A stretch of DNA of 43,708 bases from Bondarzewia mesenterica (lineage: Eukaryota > Basidiomycota > Agaricomycetes > Russulales > Bondarzewiaceae): NCBI GenBank assembly GCA_004802705.1, contig SGPL01000277.1, positions 1-43,708 of the forward strand, in the 5' to 3' direction. Numbering within the stretch: position 1 is the first letter of the stretch; every line of letters starts with the position of its first letter. Below, in pieces: positions 1 through 10,246 of this stretch. A program made the position numbers and the translations under genes. Under the pieces are notes generated by a model. That model was not told where the DNA came from. It made no database searches and saw nothing but the letters and a program-made list of their open reading frames with translations.

Positions 1-1696
1 AGTAAGGGATCCGGGACACGCGCACGTGCCACGGCCAACTCGAGGGAATGAAAGTCGACGCGATCACACAAAATTTTAACCTGAAGCCAACACCTCGTTG
101 AGCGGCTTTTGAAACAAATGATGTAAAAAAAAAACGGGAACAGACTCACGGTGTTCTGAGTCGTGGTCTCGATGAAACTGACAGAAGACGAAACATCATC
201 AACTGCGAACACGATGCCGGTCTGGTCTTCGTGCCGTACTTTGACATGATCGCCTGGTCTGAAGTAGGGACGGATCGATGATAGGGGTACGACAAATTCC
301 GTCACTGGTGCGTCCACGTCCTCATCTTCTCGGTGCGAACTCAGTAGCAAACCAGGAATAATCGAGGCTTCAACTGCGACGATGGCCGTCCCGTCTTGTG
401 CATGCCTGAAGGTGCCCCACAACCCACTTTGTTCGCCCGAGATGATTCTAACACGATCACCATGTCGCAGAGCCTCCTGCGCCTCAGCCGTCAAGATCTG
501 CGCAACTAGCCCACCGTGAAATGGCAAGCCTTGGTTGAGAGCATCAAGGAAAGGCAAGACGTCACCGTTCGAAGGCGTTTCCTTACAGGGGATGGCCGAC
601 CTATAAGCGACTTTCATAAATCGAAGCCCATACCTGTATTTAGCCGCGGAGAACACCAGATACAAGTCATGCTGCTGGACGCTAGCTGGCCCATACAATC
701 GTCTGATTTCGTCGGGGTTGAAGAGTCGGGGTTGAGGCCGGCAGCAGCGCTTGCGCTTGCCACTGCTCTTTTCCACGGCCTCGATGTCAGGCTTTTCGGA
801 TAGAGCAATCCTCGGGCAAACAGCTACTGTCAACAGCCCATGTTTGACGTCGACTTCTTGCACGAGAGCCAAGTCTTTGGCATAGGGCCCTCGACGAATG
901 CGGACCCATTGGCCTGTAGCGAAGTCAACGTCCGAGTTGGGTCGAGTCTTCAGCACGTAGACCTGTGAGCGCTCCTCGACGGGAACGAGCCGAATTGCAT
1001 CCAAAGGATTCACCCCAGAATGACCACCGACCGCGTTTCGAACATCCAGAGAGCTCGGCGCCTCAATGTACACCAGACCTCGCAGAGAAGGCACGCTAAA
1101 TACTTCACCGATCGTGGGTGGCTTTTCTCCTCCCATACCCACCCGGGTTGCGCTGCACCGTATGTGCTCAACGACATCCGCCCTTCGTCCGTTCTGTAGC
1201 CCCCGAACAATAGTCAGATATCTACATAGTCAGGCTTGACTCCAATTGCAGCGGTGGGCGTACCTTCACCTTGACGCTCCACAGGAGTCGCTCGCTTTCT
1301 CCAAGAAGAGGCCACTCGGTGTCGGGCGCGCACTTTGTACTGATCGGCGATGGCCTCGAGAGCCGAAGGATTGTCATCACTGAGTGCCTCAGCGCGATAT
1401 GTAGGTCCAGGGTCGAGAAATGGCTCGCCAGCAGTATCCTCCGCGGAGATGTCGTCTTGCAAGAAATCAACTGTGGAAGAATTCAGCTCCGCATGAGTGG
1501 ACGAAATACTTCAATTGGATGACGGGGGACGCACCAAAGTCGCCATCTTCCTCCTCGCTATCTTCGTCGCGTGAGTCCTCCTCGGCTTCAAGATCGAGAA
1601 ATGGATTCTGCTGCGGAATTAACACCAACTAGTTCATCATTATTGTTTTTCATGGGGCGTACTTACCGCTTTGCGGGCTCGATTTTGACACGACAT
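1..1696 (-). CDS. Spt5-like KOW-domain protein (3' end outside window)
   Basis: Resembles the transcription elongation factor Spt5, which with Spt4 clamps RNA polymerase II in the nucleus. Exon 1 (about 1696-1667) starts MSCQNRARKA. Exon 2 gives an acidic stretch (DLEAEEDSRDEDSEEEDGD). An NGN-like segment (GLVYIEAPSSLDVRNAVGG) is followed by KOW-type segments WVRIRRGPYAKDLA, GDRVRIISGEQSGLWG and FRPGDHVKVRHEDQTG. An intron at about 149-81 (GTGAGT...TTCAG) leads to a last visible exon open to base 1. The acidic N-terminus is much shorter than in housekeeping Spt5, and the gene abuts a repeat island. I infer a member of the expanded agaricomycete Spt5-like paralogues, not the essential SPT5. 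The junction near 1265-1195 is not settled. Family confident, paralogue class inferred. Confidence 0.75.
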
Positions 1697-1935
1697 GGCA
1701 CACGCTGTTCAAGCCTTCACGAATTTTGGTTGTCTTTTTTTAAGCTTTATTTCTTAAGTGCTACTTGTGGCTATGTATTGTATTTCACAATGAGCAAAAT
1801 GCGACGTAGTGGCAGACAAAGACGAAGACAGCGGCGGCCCCGCTAAGTTGCGTTGCAGATTGGCTGAAGGTGGAAAAAGGAAACAATGCAAGTCGTGACC
1901 CACGCATTTATACCGCGGATTTTAGTCACCACCTG

Positions 1936-1971
1936 CACGTCAGCCTCAGCCAACACAACGAGGTTGACGTG
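1936..1971. repeat. CRE-like inverted repeat (CACGTCA...TGACGTG)
   Basis: Arms at 1936-1947 and 1960-1971 match as reverse complements at 11 of 12 positions. Each contains TGACGTG or its complement, a bZIP/CRE-like half site. It sits just upstream of the first promoter-like repeat. Binding by a bZIP factor is inference only. Confidence 0.45.
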
Positions 1972-1973
1972 TA

Positions 1974-2043
1974 GGCAATGACTGAAATCATTGTGTTTGG
2001 CTGGGTCTGACGTGTGGGTGATGACAAAAATCAGCCTATAAAG
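1974..2043 (+). promoter_or_regulatory. Promoter-like repeat, copy A1 (TATA-bearing)
   Basis: About 70 bp with core CAATGACTGAAATCATTG, itself an interrupted palindrome. It then has TCTGACGTG, a TGATGACAAAAATCAG stretch and the TATA-like box CCTATAAAG. A CT-rich leader and an ATG in the context TCATCATGG follow about 55 nt after the box. Copies recur at 2142 and 12358. Promoter activity is inferred from the conserved TATA-leader-ATG layout. Confidence 0.5.
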
Positions 2044-2141
2044 ATACTCGCAAATCTAGCTGCATACCTTTTCCTTTTCTCCCCTTCTTCCTCATCATGG
2101 ACCTTTTGCCGCCTTCTGGCGGCGTCGTCCTCCTCCGTGAA

Positions 2142-2210
2142 GGCAATGACTGAAATCATTGTGTCTGGCTGAGTCTGACGTTTGAGTGGTGACGAAAATC
2201 AGCCTATAAG
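2142..2210 (+). promoter_or_regulatory. Promoter-like repeat, copy A2
   Basis: Very similar to A1: the same palindromic core, TCTGACGTT instead of TCTGACGTG, and CCTATAAG as the TATA-like box. A CT-rich leader and ATGGATCCAA (2260) follow. This unit is immediately upstream of the duplicated OLA1-like exon block. Confidence 0.5.
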
Positions 2211-2289
2211 TAAATTTGTAGTTGGAGTTGCACGCCCTTCTTTTCTCTCCCCCCTCACCATGGATCCAAGTAATTACAATTTAAGAGAA

Positions 2290-2601
2290 GAATAAAGTAA
2301 ACTGAATAAAAATAGATATGTAAAAGTTCATTTGCAGTGAGATCGTGGCCTACGAAGACCTCAAGGAGTACGGGAGTGAGGCGGTGGTCAAGGCGGTGGG
2401 CAAAGTTCGACAGCAGGGCAAGCCCTACGAGAGTGCGTACACAGGAACAGGAATAAAGTAAACTGAATAAAAATAGATATGTAAAAGTTCATTTGCAGTG
2501 AGATCGTGGCCTACGAAGGCCTCAAGGAGTACGGGAGTGAGGCGGTGGTCAAGGCGGCGGGCAAAGTTCGACAGCAGGGCAAGCCCTATGAGAGTGCGTA
2601 C
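2290..2601 (+). repeat. Tandem duplication, 151-bp unit with 161-bp period
   Basis: Copies at 2290-2440 and 2451-2601 differ at only a few positions, separated by a 10-bp linker. Each holds an AT-rich intron end (GAATAAAGTAAACTG...TTTGCAG), a 95-nt exon and a GTGCGTAC donor. Both splice borders of the exon are duplicated intact, so two consecutive acceptor-exon-donor units exist. Confidence 0.9.
2338..2593 (+). pseudogene. Captured exon resembling the OLA1/YchF TGS-domain region, in two copies
   Basis: The 95-nt exon at 2338-2432 and again at 2499-2593 reads EIVAYEDLKEYGSEAVVKA, then GKVRQQGKPYE. This matches my recollection of the C-terminal TGS domain of Obg-like ATPase OLA1/YchF (the xYxDFKExGSExAVKAAGKxRQQG pattern). 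OLA1/YchF is a conserved ribosome-associated P-loop NTPase. No G-domain motifs occur nearby, so this is a fragment and not the gene. The splice borders (TTTGCAG| and |GTGCGT) are kept, as expected if genomic DNA rather than cDNA was copied. Copy 1 has EDL and AVG where copy 2 has EGL and AAG. Transposon-mediated capture is inference. Confidence 0.65.
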
Positions 2602-2774
2602 TCCCTTTCCTGTTAATTTTAAAACCGTCGTAGACGTGAATACTACGCTTGAGAGGACTTATGCCCTCGCGATGAACAACGCCAACAGCGCCGAAAGACA
2701 GCCGCGACGAATAGAAAGAGCAGATTCAAACAGGCCGTTCTCACGTGTGGAAGGGACGTCAACAGCGGCTTGGT

Positions 2775-3718
2775 GGAGTTGAGGAAGAAGGTTTTCGATG
2801 TGCATGGAATAGGGGTGATGGAGCGTCATTGCGGTACGAAGTCCGTGCGTTCCAGTTTACGCATGGGTGTACTTACAATACTCATAGATTCAGTGCTTAC
2901 AGGTGCCGTACTTCAATGTCGAAGGTGAATCCTTCACACACGTATTCGAACCATGGGTTGTATGTCATTCGACACGGTGCAAAGGCCTGCGTTATATCGG
3001 GACGTATCATCAATTGGCATCCGAATAGTGATGAGGATTGCCGCCTGGGTTTGTCGATACTGGGGTCTGTATGATACCGGTCACCAACATGGCGGAGTTG
3101 AGGAAGGAAGTTCTCATATACATGGAATAGGAGTGATGGAGCGTCATTGCGGTACGAAGTCCGTGCGTTCCAGTTTACGCATGGGTGTACTTACAATACT
3201 CATAGATTCAGTGCTTATAGGTGCCGTACTTCAATGTCGAAGGTGAATCCTTCACACACGTATTCGAACCATGGGTTGTATGTCATTCGACACGGTGCAA
3301 AGGCCTGCGTTATATCGGGACGTATCATCGATTGGCATCCGAATAGTGATGAGGATTGCCGCCTGGGTTTGTCGATACTGGGGTCTGTATGATACCGGTC
3401 GTCAACATGGCGGAGTTGAAGAAGAAAGTTCTCATATACATGGAATAGGAGTGATGGAGCGTCATTGCGGTACGAAGTCCGTGCGTTCCAGTTTATGCAT
3501 GGGTGTACATACAATACTCATAGATTCAGTGCTTACAGGTGCCGTACTTCAATGTCGAAGGTGAATGCTTCGCAAACATCTTCGAACCATGGTTGTATGG
3601 CACTTGACAGGTACGAAGGCCTGCGTTATATCGGGATGTATCATCCATCGACTGGCATCTGAATCGTGATGAGGAGAGGCCTGAGCTTTTAGATACTGGG
3701 ATCTGTATGGTACGGGTT
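2775..3718. repeat. Three tandem copies of a 318/319-bp unit
   Basis: Copies start at about 2775, 3094 and 3412, each opening with GGAGTTGA(G/A)GAAG. The first two junctions are nearly identical; the third copy decays after about 3570. The main period (318) is a multiple of three, so long frames stay open across copies on both strands. On the minus strand a possible exon ends at CACCT|GTAAGC. No known protein is recognised in either frame. A diverged partial copy is at 12610-12775. Confidence 0.85.
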
Positions 3719-3744
3719 GTTTTTCTCGCCTGCCATCCGCCGTG

Positions 3745-3750
3745 TATAAG
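3745..3750 (+). promoter_or_regulatory. TATA box of the gene at 3806
   Basis: GTATAAG lies 56 nt upstream of the ATG, a usual distance for a fungal TATA-driven gene. It is just beyond the end of the third 318-bp repeat copy. A direct repeat GAGTCAAACCTCT follows at about 3758-3785. Confidence 0.45.
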
Positions 3751-3805
3751 TATCCCTGAGTCAAACCTCTCGGAGTCAAACCTCTTCCTTGTTGATTCCA
3801 CTTAC

Positions 3806-5437
3806 ATGGAAGGCCTCAGTCCTGACGAGATGCTCCTCATGGAGAGGGAACTCGCAGAATGGTATGTATCGAAGCGAGAAGGCCTCGCGCAAGGTATGTC
3901 TTGTGTTCTGCATCCACTCTCTACTAACTTCGACACCAGGCTGGACGCCAACCGCACTTGATGCCCCGGGTCTTCGCGATGTAGACTGGAACACCGTTCT
4001 CAGTGAGCCGCCTTTGCTCTTGACCGTTCATCAGTGCCTTTTTCATTTCTTTACAGGAAATGTCTCCGATCCACACGCACCCGCCCAGCATCTGTCCGCG
4101 AATGAGCTGCTAGCGATGAATTCCGAGCTGACATTAAATTCGCTGGGGATGGCACAGGCTGCGCCGTCCTTGGCATCGATTTCAAGCATCGCCCTTGGAC
4201 CCGTCGCGGCCACATTTAAGGACCTTCCGACCATCATGACAAACTTCCCCAGATGGTATGACCTAATCCACGACAGCAGGGACTTACTCTGCGGTGAGGT
4301 ATACGCCGACAGTACCACCGGTGATGATAACATATGGGCGGATGGGGTCAAGGCCATAAACCTGGGCTCGGAGATGCTGGGCGACACGTGCGGGATGCAT
4401 ACTGCTTGGGCTGCTCAACAATGGAATGGGCAGGCGCTGATGCCAGAGGCCGGTGCGCAAGACAGCGTACCCAATATGCAACATTTGCTTATTTATTTCT
4501 GGACTTTGGGTCAAAGACGGCTCCATAAACTGGTGAGTTGCTCGGTATTTACGCCAAATTTTGTCGTCGTTGCAAAGGCTAATACCGGTTTAGGTTGGTG
4601 ACATTCTCACCATCAAGAGGGGAAGGGCCAGATCGGATGTGGCAGGATTAATTGACCTCGCATACAGTCCCACCACATACGAGAAGTCGAAGGAAGGATA
4701 TGGCCTCTTCGAATGGGTGGAAATGAACGCCGCGACCACAGCCACCCAGGACGCTGCAGAGCAGCGTCACATGCGCGCCGCCACCCAATTCGAAGCCACC
4801 GCCAGAGCGAGGCTGCTTCTGGATAGTAACCGGTTCCTCCACTCGGGAGCCCTCAATACCAACGTAAGTTCCTGCCACCCAACCTTCGCCTCTAATGTAC
4901 TGACAGATACAATGTAGGGTAATCTTCTTCTCGACTTTGCGAACCCGGTTCTGGTGCAACTCGTTGGTCAAACTTGGTACGAAGGAATAGAGCAGCATAC
5001 CGGGGTCCACCACCATTCCACCGCCCGTGGCCTGCGAAACATGTACCGCAGACATTACCCCCACGACACCTCGCCCTTTGAATCCCGACCTCCTTTGCNT
5101 TGCATTGCCATAGTGGCGTCAGCGGTGAGTGTCGTATCCTCATGAGCAGAATTCATTTTTTATTTTATCCACAGATCAGGTGCATTCTTATGAACCGCGT
5201 GAAGAGGGAGGAAGACATACAGAAAGGTGATCCACCGAAGGAAATTAAATTTACACGCAATCCCTTCAGCAACTTTTGCGGCGACGTCTTGAACGCCATG
5301 ACAGCATTGAAAGGNGTGGCGCTAGAGCGTTTNGAGGCTTGTTGGAATGACTGCGCTGCAAGGTAAGTGTCTGTTCATAGTGTATTGAATTGTCAATATC
5401 TGATTGCTGGTTCGTTAGGCATATGCAGCTTATGTAG
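3806..5437 (+). CDS. Unknown multi-exon protein upstream of the Plavaka transposase
   Basis: I do not recognise this protein with confidence. Splicing by eye gives about seven exons. The protein starts MEGLSPDEMLLMERELAEW. It continues through a polar middle (LLIYFWTLGQRRLHKL, then VGDILTIKRGRARSDVAGLI) and an Ala-rich helix-like segment. It ends with NPVLVQLVGQTWYEGI, NPFSNFCGDVLNAM and the terminus CAARHMQLM. Introns are short with good signals, for example GTATGT...CTAAC...CCAG at about 3893-3940. The C-terminal layout vaguely recalls the agaricomycete DUF6532 proteins, but I see no diagnostic match. It ends 309 bp before the transposase start on the same strand, so it may be a second gene of the same element. 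Two Ns (5315, 5333) fall in coding sequence. Confidence 0.6.
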
Positions 5438-5746
5438 GTGGTCGGGTGGTGCCTTTTTGTTCTATTCTGTTTGTAGTACCTGTCATCGTTGCATTCGTCG
5501 NNTTTTTTTTTGTCAATTTCTCAACTATGCAATTATGAGAGCAGAATTGTGTTTTCTCTCCATGTCCATCTAAGAGGCAGAAAAGCATTCGCAAATGGAT
5601 AATCGAGTGTTCCTTGATGNGATCAAGCCAGAGTGCTGTGCACTCTCGTGGACTTGGTTCTCACGTTCAAGCTCGTAGGCGCCTAGTCCACAGCACGTTA
5701 GGTGTTAAATAACGGGACTAATGTGATATTCCTTTTCTTCGATCAG
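5438..5746. other. Spacer between the unknown gene and the transposase
   Basis: A 309-bp AT-rich spacer with a T-run and Ns near 5501 and one N at 5620. It contains an imperfect GTGCTGTGCACTC palindrome near 5634. No GAATAC repeats like those on the right flank are visible, so a left transposon terminus is not evident here. Confidence 0.4.
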
Positions 5747-8700
5747 ATGGCCACATTCGTGGAGACCTGCGTTTGTGGCCGAACGTTTGTCCATCCCGGG
5801 GCCCTTACCCAGCATGAGCGCAGCTGCTCCAGGTCGAAAAAGCGGCTGTCAGGAGCCTTGGACAAAGCCAAGGAAATATGGGCGGCACGAAAGAAAGCGC
5901 GGGTGGAAGGCGGTCAGGACAGTCTGGCAACGCCATTAACATGCCAGGGGAGCGCTAGATCTCCGACTGTCCCTCCGGTAGCTCCTCATACAGCAGAGGT
6001 GCGTCGTATTGCGCTCTATCCAGGACGGCTCATTAATTACATTTTTCATTCAGCTGCCTCCACCAGGAGCAGAGGATGATTCCCATCAGTCCCTCATGGA
6101 CAGGAGGCCTTGGAAGCGCCGCCTCAATCGTCGTCTCCCTCAGCGGTTCCGGGATTCTATACCCGAACCGCCCCCAGCTCTGCCGCCGACCCATCCAGCA
6201 GAACCCAACACAGCTTTGCAGTCTGAGCCTGCTACGGCGACCCCTTCAACATCTCTTTTGTCCTTTCTCGGTCAAACAGTCCGCAAAGTTCTGTCCACGC
6301 AGCGCAACCATTTTGGACTCTTTCGACGCTATCATGCTTCGGATTTTCCCTCTCATGACCCCGAGGAACAAGTCTCCCTCCATCATCTTTCCGATATTGT
6401 TGAAACCACTGTGCCATCAGAGCCTTCCCGTCTGTTCCACCCTTATCCAAATCGCAGCTCGTTCCGCCTTGGCGATTGGTTTTGGAACGACGGCGCGCAG
6501 AAGTCGCTATCGAGCTTCAAACATTTGGTGGACATCATTGGCGACTCCGACTTCCGTCCGGAGGATGTGCGAGCCGCTAACTTCGACAATATCAATCGGC
6601 AGCTGGCAGCTGAAGAAGCTGGAGAATGGGTGGATGAAGATGCGGGCTGGATACGAACACCTGTCAATGTCTCTATACCATATCAGCCTCGTCGCGGTGT
6701 CCCCGCGGATCCGCATGCTGGACCTCGGAACTTCATCATCGAGGAGTTCTACCACAAGAGCTTGACACAAGTTATGCGGGAGAAATTGACTCGGCCGACT
6801 GACCACCCACACTTCCACCTCGAACCCTATGAGCTGTACTGGCAGCCAGGGAATGTAGCCGAGCCCGTCCGAGTGCATGGTGAACTGTATACAGTGCCTG
6901 TGTATATCGAAGCCGACCGTGAACTCCAGAACTCACCGCCAGAGCCAGGGTGTGATCGCCCTCGATGCATTGTTGGCCTCATGCTCGCCTCCGACGGCAC
7001 TCATCTTACATCATTCGGGAACGCCAAACTCCAACCACTTTACCTCTTTTTTGCCAATGATTCCAAGTATCGACGATGCAAGCCTTCATGCCATGCCTGT
7101 GAACACGTCGCCTATTTCCAGACGGTCAGTGCTTTTGAGTCATGTACGCTATATTTGTTGCTATCAAGTAGTCCTTTTATTTACAGCTACCAGACGACTT
7201 CAAAGACTTCGCTGCAGAGCAAACGGCTGGTGGCAAAGCTGCCAGTGCAGCTTTCCATACCCACTGCTGTCGCGAGGCCTTGCACGCGCAGTTAAAGGTG
7301 CTGTTGGATGATGAGTTTGTGGAGGCATGGAAGCACGGCATCGTCATCAGGTGCTGTGACGGAATCGAGCGACGGCTCTACCCGCGAATTTTCACTTATT
7401 CTGCCGACTATCCCGAGAAGTATATCCCCCATTCAGTGACATCGTGCGTTTCTGCTCATGCTTATCTTTTGCCAGGATTCTGCTGGCGAGCATACGAAAT
7501 TTGGGACAATGTCCTTGTCCACGCTGTCTGGTCCCGTTGTCTCGCGCTCATAACGTCGGAATGGCCAGGGACATGAAGGAGCGTGACACCAAGGTCCGCA
7601 TAAATGACACGCACTACCAGTCCAAGATCATCACGGCGAGAAAACTTGTATACGAGAAGAACCTGCAGATCAACAGCGCGGCTGTTGACCGCCTGCTGAA
7701 ACCCGAGTCATTAGTCCCAACCTCAGTACGCACACGTCTACGACCAACTCAGAAGGGTGTGATCTAATTAACGTACCTACGTCTGCGCAGAACGCCTTTT
7801 CTGAAAGGCTGTCCAGTGTCGGCTTCAACCTGTTCCTCATCTTTGTGGTGGATTTGATGCACGAGTGGGAGTTGGGCGTCGGGAGGACGCTCTTCGTCCA
7901 CCTACTCCGCATTCTCGCCTCATTGGATGAGAGCCTTCTCAATGAATTGGATCGCCGGTAAGAAAGACTCCTTGGTCCGCGTGCGAGCATGATTTGGTGG
8001 CTCACTCATGCATTCGCTCGATTAGTTTTCGAGAAATTCCTTCGTTTGGCAAGGAGCTTCGACCATTCTCCAGAAACTGTTCCGAGATGAAGCAGATGGC
8101 CGCCAGAGATATTGAAAATATCTTGCAGGTAGTGTTCTTTTTCTTTTACTCGCGAGGCTCCTTGCTGGCTTGCCTTTAATCGTGCTGTGCCATAGTGTGC
8201 CATGCCTGTTTTCGAGGGTCTTCTTCCTGAGCCACATAATGGACGCGTTCAGCGCTTACTTTTTTTTATCTGCGCAATGGCACGGATTAGCGAAGCTCCG
8301 CATGCACACCGACCAGACACTTGAGCTCTTGGATGATGTTACTGCGTCACTGGGAGTCGAGCTTCGTAGATTCAGCCAGGAGACGTGTCCGGCCTTCCCA
8401 ACTCGTGAGCTACGTCGTGAAGCGGAGGCACGCCTTCGTCGCGCCAGCAAGAAGGCAGGCCATGAAGGGCCTTCCACATCAACAGCTTCAGGATCGAGCG
8501 CTGGTACTGCACGGCAGCCAAAAACTTTCAATCTCAATACGTACAAAGTGCATGCGCTCGGTGATTACGCTGCGACTATTCGAAGATATGGGACGTCCGA
8601 TTCATATTCCACGGAGGTGGTGAGTGTTGAGTTTTCATCTACCATAATAACGGCTGAGTTGACGGCCACGTACGAATGCAGGGTGAACTCGAACACCGCA

Positions 8701-10061
8701 CGTCGAAAACTCGATACCGGCGGACTAGCCGCAAGCAATTTACCAAGCAGTTGACGGAAATTGAAAGGCGCGAAACTCGCCTTCGTCAGATCCGCTTGCA
8801 GATACACAAAGACCAGTCGATCATCCCACCCGAAGTCATACCCAGCAATCCTACCGCACATCACAACATTGGGATATCTCAAAATCTGCCCGAGAGTATC
8901 CCATCCTTCATCCAAAACCACGCTGGGGATCCTGCAGTCAAGGTGAGCATGATCTGTTGCACGCTCCGCTGCGGTGAATCTGCGATCACAAGCTCTTTAC
9001 CGTGTTCAGGACTTCATTCCGAAATTGAAAGACCACATCGTTCCTCGCATCAGGGCAATGTTGGCTCAAGAAACAAGCTCCCAAGAAGACACAGCGGCGA
9101 CGGCGGATCCTCTCGGCGTCGGTCTGGCATCAGTCGAAAGCAACGACGGACGGCGGGAACGTGATTGCGTCTTTCTGAAGGGTGACCGCATGTTCAAACA
9201 CCATGTTCTCAAGATTAATTATACCACGTACGATGTTCGCCGATCTCAAGATGTCATACATAGTGGTACTACGCATCGAGATATCATGGTCCTCGCTCAA
9301 GAAGACGACGACGACACTTCCAATTCAGCTGCGCGGCATCGGTTCTGGTTTGCCCGTGTCCTTGGGATCTATCATGTTAATGTCGTGTACACTGGCCCTG
9401 GGATGCTGGATTATACCCCGTGCAGACTAGACGTCCTATGGGTACGTTGGTTCCAGCGTGTCGGCGATCCCGTCAGCTGGGAAGATTGTCGACTGGACTC
9501 CATAGCCTTCCCCCCGATGGCCAGCGAGCACGCGTTTGACTTTGTCGACCCAAGTGCTGTTCTGCGCGGCTGCCACATCATTCCGGCGTTTACGAAAGGG
9601 CGAGTGCACGCCGATGGCATTGGCCTGTCCAGATGTGCCGGAGACGCGCAGGACTGGCGTAGCTACTATGTCAATCGGTGCGTATTGTTTGCCCATGTAC
9701 CTGTGTTGTAGTATCGACCATGGTTTAACCACTGACAAGCAGATTTGTCGACCGCGACATGGTCATGCGTTTCTACTGGGGGCTCGCCGTCGGTCATCAA
9801 TACACTCACACAGAAGCTGGTGGCAATGGCCCCGCTTTCTTTCGACGACAGTCCGGTGGGGATGAATCGGGGCCGTCGGCAGTCCCAGATGCAGAGATGG
9901 TTGACTGTGCGATGGATGTTGTCATGGATTTAGATGTAGAAGCGGAGGAGTTGACTTTAGAGAACCGTGATGATGACGGGTGGGCCGATGAGGATAACCA
10001 GAGCGCTGAGGAGGACGAGAATGAACAACTACTTGCCGACCAGATCGACGATGACGTTTAG
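5747..10061 (+). CDS. Plavaka-type (CACTA-like) transposase, one apparent frameshift
   Basis: Cut-and-paste DNA transposase of the fungal Plavaka group. The N-terminus has a zinc-finger-like CVCGRTFVHPGALTQHERSC. The body shows EEFYHKSLTQVMREKL, PVYIEADRELQNSPPEPG, IRNLGQCPCPRCLVPL and VDLMHEWELGVGRTLFVHLL. Next come FEGLLPEPHN, LSAQWHGLAKLRMHTD, GELEHRTSKTRYRRTSRKQF and, near the C-terminus, DWRSYYVNRFVDRDM. An acidic tail ends the protein. About ten exons join in frame (for example GTCAGT...TTTACAG near 7124-7185). One break remains: in a T8 run at 8260-8267 the frame shifts by one between RVQRLLFF and LSAQWHGL; homology resumes at once in the next frame. It is either a recent mutation or a homopolymer sequencing error. 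Otherwise near full length, suggesting recent mobility. Confidence 0.88.
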
Positions 10062-10246
10062 ATTAACTCACACCCTTAGCTGTATTCAATTTCATTTGCT
10101 GCTAATCGAAGTGCTACATCTTGCCATTGGGATGAGACTGAACACATTGACCATCCNGACGCTGACGCACATCGTGTCTTCGCTTTTCTTTTATTTATTT
10201 ATTTGATTCTGCCAACCTGCTTCCTGTGGCTCTTCAACCCCAGTGA

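Larger units (their letters stand above)
1697..2289. other. Intergenic stretch with two promoter-like repeat units
   Basis: Lies between the Spt5-like gene (minus) and the repeat blocks to the right. It holds two units sharing the core TGACTGAAATCATTGTG and a downstream CCTATAA box. Each is followed by a pyrimidine-rich leader and an ATG (2098 and 2260). The reading frame after 2098 is short, and the one after 2260 meets a possible splice donor (ATGGATCCAA|GTAATT). No gene is assigned. Confidence 0.5.

Noticed and set aside
2775..3718. CRISPR-like or other short-repeat array
   Set aside because: The repeat unit is 318 bp with no spacers, and the genome is eukaryotic.
6076..6878. A 229-codon plus-strand frame and a 123-codon minus-strand frame
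   Set aside because: Both are shadows of the transposase exon that carries recognisable Plavaka motifs.
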